Source: Sphingomonadales bacterium (GTDB lineage Bacteria; Pseudomonadota; Alphaproteobacteria; Sphingomonadales; Kordiimonadaceae). From it: a stretch of DNA of 32,397 nucleotides. The notes beneath the pieces are model-generated. The model was not told the DNA's origin, made no database searches, and saw nothing but the letters and a program-made list of their open reading frames with translations. The DNA lies in contig JAALKD010000042.1 in the NCBI GenBank assembly GCA_011088215.1, forward strand, positions 1 through 32,397. Direction: 5' to 3'. Positions within the stretch are counted from its first letter, which is position 1, and each line of letters starts with the position of its first letter. The translations under genes and the position numbers were made by a program. Positions 7,781 to 16,834 of the stretch are shown here, piece by piece.

Positions 7781-10700
7781 ATGTCTTCAGAGAACCCATC
7801 GTCGCTCACCGAAGCCAGAGCCAACATTCGCGCACAAACCCGCCTGGCAGAATCTGACATCCTGCGTGATTTGATGGCGGCCTCTGAGCCGGACGTAAAC
7901 CAGAGAGCCAACGCCACGGCACAGGCCATCGGTTTTGTCGAAACGCTGCGTAGTGAAAAAGATTTGGGCTTGATGGAGGTCTTTCTGGCGGAATACGGTT
8001 TGTCGACCGACGAGGGGGTGGCGTTGATGTGTCTGGCCGAGGCATTGCTGCGTGTGCCAGATAACGAGACCATCGACGCACTGATCGAAGACAAAATTGT
8101 CTCCTCCCGGTGGCAGGATCATGTGGGCGATTCCGATAGCACGCTGGTCAACGCATCAACCCTGGCGCTGATGTTGGTGGGTAAAGTGCTGGAGCCAGCA
8201 CCGCCAGCCGGTGTTCTGGCCGTGGTGCGCGGGGCCACCAAACGATTAGGTGAGCCCGTGATCCGAGCGGCAATTGGCCGATCAATGAAGTTGCTAGGCA
8301 AGCAATTTGTGCTTGGACGCACCATCGAAGAAGCTGTTCGGCAGGGAGCGCCGGACCAGAAGCTGGGCTTTAGCTTTTCTTATGACATGCTGGGCGAAGC
8401 AGCGATGACTGCCGATGACGCTGCCGCCTACTATAAGGCCTACTGGCAAGCGATTGCCTATCTAGCCAAGCGAAGCAGCAACGCAGACATCCGTGACAAT
8501 CCAGGGATTTCGATAAAACTATCAGCCCTGCATCCGCGCTATGAAGAGGGCCAGCGCACCCGAATTATGGCCGAATTAGTACCATTGGTGAGCAAACTGG
8601 CAGTGGCAGCCAAAACTGCAGGTATGGGCCTGAACATCGATGCCGAGGAAACTGACCGGTTGGACCTGTCGCTAGATGTGATTGAAGCGGTGCTGCGCAG
8701 CGACGAGCTGGCTGGATGGGATGGTTTTGGTGTGGTTGTGCAAGCTTATGGTAAGCGCGCGGGCGGGGTTATCAATTGGCTCTATGCGTTGGCGGGCGAG
8801 CTGGATCGCAAAATTATGGTGCGGTTGGTTAAGGGCGCTTACTGGGATACTGAAATCAAGCGAGCGCAGGTTGACGGCGTTGAGGACTTTCCGGTGTTTG
8901 CTCGCAAGGTAGCAACCGATGTGTCTTACATTTGTTGCGCAAACAGGCTGTTTGCCATGACTGATCGTATTTATCCGCAGTTTGCCACCCATAATGCCCA
9001 TACAGTGGCAACTATTCTGGGGTTGGCAGGTGACGATAAACCGTTCGAGTTCCAGCGACTGCACGGCATGGGTGAAGCGTTGCTGAATACGGTGATGCAG
9101 CGGGAAAATTGCCGTTGCCGGATATATGCGCCGGTGGGTGCACACAAGGATTTGCTGGCGTATCTGGTGCGACGGTTGCTGGAAAACGGTGCCAATTCGT
9201 CGTTTGTAAATCAAATTATCGATGAAACAGTGCCAGCGAATGTGGTGGCAGCGGACCCATTCGGTGCTTTAACGGATGCATCTCCAGTCTGCGACGGAGC
9301 CATTGCATTGCCGCCAATGCTTTACGGCACCTCGCGGCAAAATGCAAAAGGTTGGGACCTGCGTAATCCCAGTGACATAGCCGCGTTCGACGGCGAGCGA
9401 GCACCTTTCCTGTCGCGGCAATGGCGCGCTGAACCATGCCAAAACTCGTTGGGTGGCAGAATGGAAGTTGAGATTGTCAACCCGGCAGATTCCAGGGACC
9501 GTGTCGGTGTTGCTGTTCAGATTGATGCCGCTGGTGCCCAAGCCGCTATTACTGCAGCGCAGCCATGGGCTGCAGGCGTGGGTGATCGGGCGGCGATCCT
9601 GTGTAAAGCGGCGGATCTGTTTGAAGAAAGCAGCGGCGAGATATTTGCGTTGCTAACCCGCGAAGCTGGGAAAACGCCGGTCGACGCGGTGGCCGAACTA
9701 CGTGAAGCGGTGGATTTTTTGCGCTATTATGCTGCCGAAGCGAGGCACCACAGCGAGCGAAACCCTTGCGGTATTTTCGTCTGTATTTCACCTTGGAATT
9801 TTCCGCTTGCGATTTTCACCGGCCAGGTAGCTGCTGCGCTCGTGACTGGTAACGCCGTGTTGGCCAAACCCGCCGAAACCACGCCGCTTATCGCAGCGCT
9901 GGCAGTCCGGCTGATGCACGCGGCGGGGGTGCCGGAAAATGCTTTACAGTTGTTGCCCGGCACTGGACAGGCTGTTGGCGGCGCGCTGACCAGTGACCCC
10001 CGTGTAAGCGGTGTTTGTTTCACTGGCTCAACCACCACTGCGCAGACCATTAGCCGCGCAATGGCGCAGCACCTTACGCCGCACGCTCCGTTGATCGCCG
10101 AGACTGGCGGCATCAATGCAATGATTGTGGACTCGACCGCACTGGCTGAGCAGGCGGTGCGCGACATTGTCGCCTCGGCGTTTCAATCTGCTGGTCAACG
10201 GTGCTCGGCGCTTCGGGTCTTGTATGTGCAAACTGACATCGCCGATCATCTGCTTGGGATGTTATACGGCGCGATGGATGCGTTGGTGATCGGCAATCCG
10301 TGGGAATTTGACACCGATGTTGGACCGGTTATTGACCGCCCGGCAAAACAGATGATTGAGGACTATTGTCGGCGGGCGAAAAGTGAGGGACGGATTCTCA
10401 AACAGTTGGCCTGTCCCCAGGCTGACAATTTTGTGCCGCCGACGGTGATTACTGTTGATGGTATCGAGCAGCTTGAGCGCGAAATATTCGGTCCGGTCTT
10501 ACATGTGGCGACCTTCGAGGCGCAGGAGATTGACGCTGTTGTCGACGCTGTTAACAACACTGGCTACGGGCTGACCTTTGGCCTGCACACCCGTATTAAT
10601 GATCGGGTTGATCATATCGCCCGCCGCATCAGGGTGGGGAATTTCTATGTGAACCGCAATCAGATTGGTGCGGTTGTCGGATCGCAGCCGTTCGGCGGTG

Positions 10701-11299
10701 AAGGCCTGTCAGGTACTGGCCCGAAGGCAGGCGGGCCGCATTATCTACCGCGCTTTTGTAGCAGTCCAGATAGGGCAGAACTATCAACCGTTAGCGGGAC
10801 TGAAAAAACTTTGGAACTCGAGGCCGTGCAGCGGGCGATCAATAGAGTTCAGAAGCAGCCGCCTGAAGGCGGCCGACCTATACATACAGTTGATATGCCT
10901 GGGCCAACCGGCGAGAAAAATCAGCTTTCGCTGTATCCGCGCGGGCTGGTGCTTTGCTTGGGCCCCACCCAGGAGGATGCACAGGCTCAGGAAACCATCG
11001 CGCGTCAATGCGGTTGCGCGGTGTTGATTGCGGCACCGGGTGCAGTGGGCGAGCATAGTATGTCCGGGGTTGTCAGTCCGGATGATCTAACGCTGCTGGA
11101 AGGGATTGCGGCGGTGGCGTTGTGGAGTGATGAGGCAGATTTAAAAAAGGCGCGCAGAGCACTTGCGGCCCGAAATGGACCACTGATTCCGCTCTTAACC
11201 TCGCGGGAAATGGGTCGTTGGTGCCAGCTAGAGCGCCATATATGCGTAGACACTACCGCGGCAGGCGGTAACGCTTCCCTGTTGTCGGCTGGACTCTAA
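7781..11299 (+). CDS. putA: Bifunctional proline dehydrogenase / L-glutamate gamma-semialdehyde dehydrogenase
   Basis: A 1172-residue enzyme started at ATG 7781 behind AAGGA. It oxidises proline to glutamate in two steps: FAD-dependent proline dehydrogenase, then NAD-dependent aldehyde dehydrogenase, with the intermediate channelled between sites. PRODH motifs include GISIKLSALHPRYE (about residue 245), RLVKGAYWDTEIKRAQ from R348, and YLVRRLLENGANSSF (about 460). ALDH motifs include SPWNFPLAIFTGQ, AETGGINAMIVD with E774 and GQRCSALRVLY with the nucleophile C808. A C-terminal domain of about 160 residues ending in DTTAAGGNASLL follows, and there is no N-terminal ribbon-helix-helix domain. That is the layout of 'type B' PutA, which cannot autoregulate as in E. 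coli, in keeping with the separate divergent Lrp-type regulator. The enzyme is expected at the inner face of the cytoplasmic membrane, feeding electrons to quinone. Confidence 0.96.
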   Translation: MSSENPSSLTEARANIRAQTRLAESDILRDLMAASEPDVNQRANATAQAIGFVETLRSEKDLGLMEVFLAEYGLSTDEGVALMCLAEALLRVPDNETIDALIEDKIVSSRWQDHVGDSDSTLVNASTLALMLVGKVLEPAPPAGVLAVVRGATKRLGEPVIRAAIGRSMKLLGKQFVLGRTIEEAVRQGAPDQKLGFSFSYDMLGEAAMTADDAAAYYKAYWQAIAYLAKRSSNADIRDNPGISIKLSALHPRYEEGQRTRIMAELVPLVSKLAVAAKTAGMGLNIDAEETDRLDLSLDVIEAVLRSDELAGWDGFGVVVQAYGKRAGGVINWLYALAGELDRKIMVRLVKGAYWDTEIKRAQVDGVEDFPVFARKVATDVSYICCANRLFAMTDRIYPQFATHNAHTVATILGLAGDDKPFEFQRLHGMGEALLNTVMQRENCRCRIYAPVGAHKDLLAYLVRRLLENGANSSFVNQIIDETVPANVVAADPFGALTDASPVCDGAIALPPMLYGTSRQNAKGWDLRNPSDIAAFDGERAPFLSRQWRAEPCQNSLGGRMEVEIVNPADSRDRVGVAVQIDAAGAQAAITAAQPWAAGVGDRAAILCKAADLFEESSGEIFALLTREAGKTPVDAVAELREAVDFLRYYAAEARHHSERNPCGIFVCISPWNFPLAIFTGQVAAALVTGNAVLAKPAETTPLIAALAVRLMHAAGVPENALQLLPGTGQAVGGALTSDPRVSGVCFTGSTTTAQTISRAMAQHLTPHAPLIAETGGINAMIVDSTALAEQAVRDIVASAFQSAGQRCSALRVLYVQTDIADHLLGMLYGAMDALVIGNPWEFDTDVGPVIDRPAKQMIEDYCRRAKSEGRILKQLACPQADNFVPPTVITVDGIEQLEREIFGPVLHVATFEAQEIDAVVDAVNNTGYGLTFGLHTRINDRVDHIARRIRVGNFYVNRNQIGAVVGSQPFGGEGLSGTGPKAGGPHYLPRFCSSPDRAELSTVSGTEKTLELEAVQRAINRVQKQPPEGGRPIHTVDMPGPTGEKNQLSLYPRGLVLCLGPTQEDAQAQETIARQCGCAVLIAAPGAVGEHSMSGVVSPDDLTLLEGIAAVALWSDEADLKKARRALAARNGPLIPLLTSREMGRWCQLERHICVDTTAAGGNASLLSAGL

Positions 11300-11464
11300 G
11301 CATCACCACACGTATAGATTGTTTTTATACCTGTAATGGTAATCTAGTTTCATTAGTAACATAATTGTCACAACACCTCACAAACCCGTTACTACTTAAT
11401 GCTTTCGATTAGGGCAATGGGTTTACGCCTTTCGTTTATGCCTTCATATTGACCATTGGAGTCT

Positions 11465-11497
11465 GCTGCGGATTAGGGCTGCGGATTAGGGCTGCGG
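11465..11497 (+). repeat. 13-bp tandem repeat in the TonB receptor leader
   Basis: The unit GCTGCGGATTAGG occurs twice head to tail (11465-11477, 11478-11490), followed by a 7-base partial copy (11491-11497). The octamer GATTAGGG also occurs once more at 11407-11414. The repeat sits 59-91 bases before the receptor ATG, in the 256-base gap after putA. It could be a regulator-binding array or a slippage-prone tract. I recognise no known operator. Confidence 0.85.
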
Positions 11498-11509
11498 CAT
11501 ATGTGGGAA

Positions 11510-11527
11510 CCCATGAGGGGTCATGGG
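11510..11527 (+). promoter_or_regulatory. Short hairpin before the TonB receptor start
   Basis: CCCATGA (11510-11516) and TCATGGG (11521-11527) form a perfect 7-bp inverted repeat around a GGGG loop, 28 bases before the ATG. It may be an RNA hairpin in the leader or a protein-binding palindrome. No U-tract follows, so it is not a classical terminator. No confident promoter was seen in 11300-11555. Confidence 0.45.
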
Positions 11528-11555
11528 ATCCGTGTTTTGAAACTGGGGCTAAAAA

Positions 11556-14500
11556 ATGAATAGTATTGATATATTGAAGAACCGGCTTGCCTACGGCACG
11601 GCGGCACTGTTGATATCTACATTAAACCTTTCCATGTCTGGCGGTGTAACGGCGCAGGATGCAGATGACGCAGTCGATGATGACGATCTTGTCGAAGAAG
11701 TAATTGTTACCGGGTCGCGGATACGCCGGAACGAATTTACCAGCGCGTCACCGATTCAGATTATTTCCGGTCAAACTTCGCGCGAACTTGGCCTGTTTGA
11801 TACAGCCGAGATGCTGCAAAGTTCTGCGCAGGCAACGGGTCTTCAAGTCGACAATACTTTCAACTCGTTTGTTCTGGATAACGGGCCAGGCTCAGCCCAG
11901 CTTTCATTTCGGGGCCTGGGCGCCGAACGGACCTTGATTTTGATAAATGGACGACGTGTGGCGCCAGCCGGTGTTGGCGGCGCGCCGACATCGCCTGACC
12001 TGAATCTGATTCCGTCAATAATGATTGACCGGGTGGAAAATCTGTTGGACGGCGCATCTGCTGTCTATGGGTCGGATGCTATTGCTGGCGTTGCCAATAT
12101 TATTATGCGTAAGGATGTTGAAGGCTTCGAGATTGATGGCTCATTCAGTCAACCATTTGAGGCAGGCGGGCAGGAAAAAACAATTTCGGCTATTTGGGGC
12201 AAAACATTTGACCGTGGTTCCTTCCAAGTTGCTGGTGAGTATTACCAGCGCGAAAGTGTTAAGTTTAAAGACCGGAAAATTACCCAGGAATGCGATCAAT
12301 TCTATTATGAAGACGAAGGCGGGAACATTCTGACCCAATATCGCGGTCTGGCGCCAGGCACAACCGATAGCTCCTGTAAATTGGATACTATTAACCGCGC
12401 CTTCTATCCGTTCGTATTTGGTAATCTGTGGTACACACCAGGTACGTCGAACCTGACTAATGACGGGGCTGTGTCTGACGTTCCGTTTGCGGGCATCCCG
12501 AATTTCTCGGACACCAACATTGGCCTTGGTCTTGAGCAATTTAACCCCAATGCCTTGACGATCATTGACATTAATGGTGATGGCATTGATGATGCCGCCT
12601 TGATTGACCCTGACGGTGATGGGCTCACAGATGTTGACTTGCAAACGCCATTTTACAACGCGCAGCTGTCCGACCGATACCAAAGCGGTGATTTTCTCGC
12701 TGGTCTGGAACGCTGGAGTGTGTTCGCATCTGGTGAATATATCCTTGATGAGGACAGCGACACGACTGCTTATTTTGAAGGATATTTCACCGAGCGTCGG
12801 TCAAATATCTTTTCACCTGGCGCTACTATTTTCCCGGAAGTGCCTATCACAAATCCATTTAATCCGTGTAGCGAACTGGATTGCCTCGGGTTTTTCGGTC
12901 CATTCGCGGGACAAGCTGAAATCACGCCGATTGTAGCGATACAAGATGACCGTGACCGCAATATCGTTAAAGTGAACCAATACCGACTTGTTGGTGGTGT
13001 TCGCGGCGACCTGCCTGCTTTCGATAACTTTGGCCTTGGTAACTGGGCTTATGATGTTTTTGCGGCATTCTCTCGGTCAAAAGGAACGGATCGTCAGCGC
13101 GGCATCCGTGAAGACAACTTGTTACATTCACTTGCTACTACCAGAGAAGATCCTGACAATCCGGGCAGTTTCATTTGCGGTGATGGTTCTGATGGCTGCG
13201 TGCCGGTGAACATGTTCGCACCGTCCATTTATCAAGCTGGTGGTGGCACATTCGCCACTCAGGCGGAGACGAACTATCTGTTTGATGACCGGACTTTTGA
13301 AACCATTGTCGAACAGACAATGGTGAGTGGTTTTATTACTGGTGACCTTTTTGAGTTGCCTTGGAACGACACCAAAGTTCCGTTGGTGCTTGGTTATGAA
13401 TATCGCCGTGACAGCATTGAATCCAATCCGAACGATGTTGCGGCAAACGGCGAATTGTTTGCCTTTTTCTCTGACCTTGGTGCTGATGGTGCCCGGACGC
13501 TAAATGAATTTTTTGCTGAAACTGAGCTTCAACTCGTGCGTGGTGAAAAGTGGGCAGAGGAACTGACTGTTACCGGTTCGGTTCGCAGGACCGACGCAAC
13601 TTTCTTCAGCCCTGCGTGGACATATTCATTGAAAGGTGTTTACCGTCCGATCAACTATGTAACCCTTCGCGGCACATACGGTACAGCCTATCGGGCGCCA
13701 AACTTGCGAGAGCAGTTCCTGAACGGCACCAGCGGGTTTAATACAATTGTTGACCCGTGTGTCGTGCCGCTGGATGCTCGTGAGCCGATTGACCCCTCTG
13801 ACCCAACCGGCGGTTCGCAGTATCGTGCTGACGGTGAAAACCGGACACAACGGGTACTTGATGCTTGTACGGCTGATGGCGTTAACCCTCTAACCGTCGG
13901 TCTGAATCCGGACATCAATACCAATTACTCCGTGGAAATTACCACAGGCGGTTCTGAAGTGCTTGTCCCTGAAACGTCTCGGTCGATCACTGCTGGTGTT
14001 GTTTTCGAGCAGCCATTCACTGAAGCATTTGATCTGACGTTGTCCGCAACATATTTCGATATTAAAGTGACAGACAGTATCCGTGAGCCAGGTCGCCAGT
14101 TCCTAGTCAACGACTGCTATGACAATATCGAGCAGCCGGGTGCAACCAGTGACTTTTGTTCGCGCATCACTCGCGACAGCGATGGGTTGGTGTCGGATTT
14201 GGATGGGTCATTCATTAACATTGGTCGTATCACGTCCAAGGGTATCGACTTCAATGCTTTGTATCAGCAAGACTTCGAGGTAGGTGACGAACTGCTGTCG
14301 TTGTCTCTTGATGTTCGGGCGTCATATCTGGAAGAGCAAATCGTACAGGTTCTTGATAGCATTGATGATAATGCCGGTGAAGTTGATGCGCCGCATTGGC
14401 GAGCGCAGGGTACTCTGCAAATGGAATACCGCGACTTCCGTTTCAATTGGTTTACTCGTTGGATCCAGGGCGGCGAGGAAGCTGCGCCGGACTTTGATCC

Positions 14501-14756
14501 TGATGATACGCCTTGTGATGGCCTACCGGTTGCGTGTCGCCCAATTTACTTCACGACAAATTATGACGTGCACGACATGTCGATTTCGTGGGCACCAGGT
14601 GATGTTATTGTGACTCTGGGACTATCCAACGTGTTTGATACCAAGCCGCCACGGATCGACACAGACGGTGTCTTTGGTATTCGCAACTTCCCACTGGGTG
14701 TTGGTTATGACCTGCAGGGCCGTACATTGTTCACGTCTGTGAAGGTTGTCTTCTAG
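11556..14756 (+). CDS. TonB-dependent outer-membrane receptor
   Basis: A 1066-residue outer-membrane active transporter. A signal peptide of about 33 residues ends near VTAQ. A TonB-box-like segment, EEVIVTGSRI, lies at residues 47-56, followed by the plug domain with LSFRGLGAERTLILINGRRV and DGASAVYGSDAIAGVANI. A 22-stranded-type barrel follows and ends in a C-terminal Phe (LFTSVKVVF), as in BamA-assembled proteins. The family imports siderophores, cobalamin, glycans or peptides. The 'VTGSRIRR' subgroup with short plug and long loops is abundant in polymer-degrading proteobacteria. The ligand is not evident, but the next gene encodes a secreted peptidase, so peptides are a reasonable guess. 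Residues 338-346 and 351-359 (DINGDGIDD, DPDGDGLTD) look like calcium-binding repeats in a loop. A hairpin terminator follows the gene. Confidence 0.95.
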   Translation: MNSIDILKNRLAYGTAALLISTLNLSMSGGVTAQDADDAVDDDDLVEEVIVTGSRIRRNEFTSASPIQIISGQTSRELGLFDTAEMLQSSAQATGLQVDNTFNSFVLDNGPGSAQLSFRGLGAERTLILINGRRVAPAGVGGAPTSPDLNLIPSIMIDRVENLLDGASAVYGSDAIAGVANIIMRKDVEGFEIDGSFSQPFEAGGQEKTISAIWGKTFDRGSFQVAGEYYQRESVKFKDRKITQECDQFYYEDEGGNILTQYRGLAPGTTDSSCKLDTINRAFYPFVFGNLWYTPGTSNLTNDGAVSDVPFAGIPNFSDTNIGLGLEQFNPNALTIIDINGDGIDDAALIDPDGDGLTDVDLQTPFYNAQLSDRYQSGDFLAGLERWSVFASGEYILDEDSDTTAYFEGYFTERRSNIFSPGATIFPEVPITNPFNPCSELDCLGFFGPFAGQAEITPIVAIQDDRDRNIVKVNQYRLVGGVRGDLPAFDNFGLGNWAYDVFAAFSRSKGTDRQRGIREDNLLHSLATTREDPDNPGSFICGDGSDGCVPVNMFAPSIYQAGGGTFATQAETNYLFDDRTFETIVEQTMVSGFITGDLFELPWNDTKVPLVLGYEYRRDSIESNPNDVAANGELFAFFSDLGADGARTLNEFFAETELQLVRGEKWAEELTVTGSVRRTDATFFSPAWTYSLKGVYRPINYVTLRGTYGTAYRAPNLREQFLNGTSGFNTIVDPCVVPLDAREPIDPSDPTGGSQYRADGENRTQRVLDACTADGVNPLTVGLNPDINTNYSVEITTGGSEVLVPETSRSITAGVVFEQPFTEAFDLTLSATYFDIKVTDSIREPGRQFLVNDCYDNIEQPGATSDFCSRITRDSDGLVSDLDGSFINIGRITSKGIDFNALYQQDFEVGDELLSLSLDVRASYLEEQIVQVLDSIDDNAGEVDAPHWRAQGTLQMEYRDFRFNWFTRWIQGGEEAAPDFDPDDTPCDGLPVACRPIYFTTNYDVHDMSISWAPGDVIVTLGLSNVFDTKPPRIDTDGVFGIRNFPLGVGYDLQGRTLFTSVKVVF

Positions 14757-14791
14757 TCTCGGCTTGACCATGAAGAACAGGCTTATAAAAT

Positions 14792-14825
14792 AAAACAAGG
14801 GGCTCTCACCGGGGCCCCTTGTTTT
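14792..14825 (+). terminator. Rho-independent terminator after the TonB receptor
   Basis: A perfect 12-bp stem (14792-14803 with 14814-14825) around a 10-base loop. The stem begins AAAAC and ends GTTTT, so a short U-tract closes it in both directions. It lies 36 bases after the receptor stop and separates it from the S9 peptidase gene, which therefore probably has its own promoter or depends on read-through. Confidence 0.85.
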
Positions 14826-14882
14826 GCTTAACTGCCGGTAATTGGCCGGCTTGATACCAAACGTCTTGATCAGGATACAAGT

Positions 14883-16772
14883 ATGTTCACCGGATTAAAA
14901 AAATATGGGTTTTTAGCGGTAATAGCGGCTGTGTTTTCATGGAGTGCCGCTGCACAAGAAAAATTGCCGCTGGATGCTTTTGCCATGTTGCCGTCCATAC
15001 TGGACGTGCAGGTTTCGCCCAACGGTAAAAAGTTGGGCATTATCAGGGCCACGGGCAAAGACGGCGGTTACTTGCTGGAAATTTTCGAGACAAAAAACCT
15101 GAAAGCCAAACCCGTGCGCATTGGCACCGACGTAATGGAAATGCGCAGTTTCAACTGGTTGAACGACAAACGGGTATTGATCGGATTTCGCCAAATCCTC
15201 AATGATGCGAATTTCACTGGTTGGGTTAACAAAGCCGCCATAGTAAATGCAAATGCATCTGGAAAATGGTTGGAACTGCCGGATGGGTCCCAGTTTGTTT
15301 CGCCGTGGCAATCCAACCCGCGTGAAATTATTATCTCATACGACGATAACGATAATCGTATCCCTGATATTGCACGCTTTAATGTGCGTAATGGTCGGGT
15401 CAGCAATATTGCCCGCGGCACCAATAGAACCGGTGGCTATCAAGTGGATTTGAACGGTGAAGTACGCGGCGCATCCCGCTTTGAACCATCGTCGGGCTCG
15501 ATTATCCAATTAGCTCGGTTAAGAGGCGAATCCAAGTGGAGGCAGATCAAGGTTATTGACCCCAAAAAGCGGGAATCATTTAGCTTTCTTGGATTCAGTA
15601 GCGAAAATCCCAATGAGGTCTATGTGTCGACCAACAACGGCGAAAATACTGCCGGTGTATATGCGTTGGATATTGCGTCTGGCAGCTATTCTGAACGCCT
15701 CTTTGGCCTCAAGTCGGTTGACGCAGTAGGTATTATGCGTAGCAGGAAAAAGGAAAACTACGGTCAGCTCACGGGCTTTACTTATCGCACCGACAGCCTG
15801 AAGCGATATTATATCGATGGCAACGAAGAGGCTTTGTACAACGCTATTAAAGGGCTGTTTCCGGGAAAGTCAGTTTTCTATAACGCGACCCGCTCGGAAG
15901 ACGACAATGCCATCGTTATCTATACCAGAAGTGCGAAAGACCCGGGGTCATACTACCTTTTGAGAAACAAGTCTGAGCTTAAGTTTCTTGGCGCGGAAAA
16001 GCCGCTTCTTGAGGAACGGCATCTGGCGAAAGTTGAATACAAAAGCTTTAAAGCTCGAGATGGTCGCAGAATTCCTGCCTTTGTTACCATCCCCAATAGC
16101 GAGGGGCCGTTTCCGGCGATAGTTTTACCGCACGGCGGACCGTGGGCACGCGACGCTGGCGGTTTTGACGAATGGGGTCAGTTGTTGGCGCATCATGGCT
16201 ATGTTGTTATTCAGCCGCAATTCAGAGGGTCTGAGGGTTACGGTCTAGACCACTGGATGGCCGGCGATGCCAAATGGGGCCTTGAGATGCAGGACGATGT
16301 GGATGACGCTGCCATGTACCTGGTGAAACGCGGCCTTGCGACCGAGGACAAATTGGCCGTGTTTGGCTGGAGCTATGGTGGTTATGCGGCCTTTGCTGGC
16401 TCTATGCGCCCCAACAACATATATCAGTGCGCCATTGCAGGCGCGGGCGTTGCTGACCTGAATTCGATCAGGGCTACCATCGGCAGAAACAAGTTCCTGC
16501 GCGAGCTGCAGCGGCCGACCATCTTGGGCGTTTCGCCAATTGATCATGTTGAAGATGTGAATGTGCCGATCTTGGTGGTTCACGGTGACATTGATATTCG
16601 AGTTCCGGTTGCCCACAGCCGCCGTTTTGTTGATAAGCTAAAAAGCAACAACAAAGACTATAAATATGTTGAGCTAAAAGGGGCAGACCATTTTTCCAGT
16701 ACGCTTAGCTACCAGCATAAAACAGACTTCTATACCGAGCTTTTAAACTGGCTGGAGACCAAATGCTTCTGA
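14883..16772 (+). CDS. Secreted S9 family peptidase (prolyl oligopeptidase type)
   Basis: A 629-residue protein started at ATG 14883, with AGGA seven bases upstream. A signal peptide (KKYGFLAVIAAVFSWSAAA, then Q) marks it as exported. The N-terminal part, to about residue 370, is a beta-propeller-like region. The C-terminal alpha/beta-hydrolase domain has FGWSYGGYAAF with the nucleophile S497, HGDIDIRVPVAHS with the catalytic Asp (569-571 region), and GADHFSS with H603. S9 enzymes of this form cleave short peptides, often dipeptides or acylated residues, from the N-terminus. It follows the TonB receptor, suggesting that imported peptides are trimmed in the periplasm. The exact specificity (DPP, acylaminoacyl or oligopeptidase) cannot be read from sequence. 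Confidence 0.93.
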   Translation: MFTGLKKYGFLAVIAAVFSWSAAAQEKLPLDAFAMLPSILDVQVSPNGKKLGIIRATGKDGGYLLEIFETKNLKAKPVRIGTDVMEMRSFNWLNDKRVLIGFRQILNDANFTGWVNKAAIVNANASGKWLELPDGSQFVSPWQSNPREIIISYDDNDNRIPDIARFNVRNGRVSNIARGTNRTGGYQVDLNGEVRGASRFEPSSGSIIQLARLRGESKWRQIKVIDPKKRESFSFLGFSSENPNEVYVSTNNGENTAGVYALDIASGSYSERLFGLKSVDAVGIMRSRKKENYGQLTGFTYRTDSLKRYYIDGNEEALYNAIKGLFPGKSVFYNATRSEDDNAIVIYTRSAKDPGSYYLLRNKSELKFLGAEKPLLEERHLAKVEYKSFKARDGRRIPAFVTIPNSEGPFPAIVLPHGGPWARDAGGFDEWGQLLAHHGYVVIQPQFRGSEGYGLDHWMAGDAKWGLEMQDDVDDAAMYLVKRGLATEDKLAVFGWSYGGYAAFAGSMRPNNIYQCAIAGAGVADLNSIRATIGRNKFLRELQRPTILGVSPIDHVEDVNVPILVVHGDIDIRVPVAHSRRFVDKLKSNNKDYKYVELKGADHFSSTLSYQHKTDFYTELLNWLETKCF

Positions 16773-16800
16773 TGGTTTAGCTGTTCAATCAAGTGTAATT

Positions 16801-16834
16801 CAGCGGCAGCACACGGCGTTGCCGCTGTTTTTTT
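16801..16834 (+). terminator. Rho-independent terminator after the first S9 peptidase
   Basis: CAGCGGCA (16801-16808) pairs with TGCCGCTG (16820-16827) around an 11-base loop and is followed by seven T's (16828-16834). The T-run overlaps the stop codon of the convergent permease gene. There is no matching T-tract on the minus strand, so it mainly ends plus-strand transcripts. Confidence 0.85.

Noticed and set aside
16803..16827. Bidirectional terminator for the APC permease as well
   Set aside because: The hairpin lies just past the permease stop on the minus strand, but no T-run follows it in that direction.
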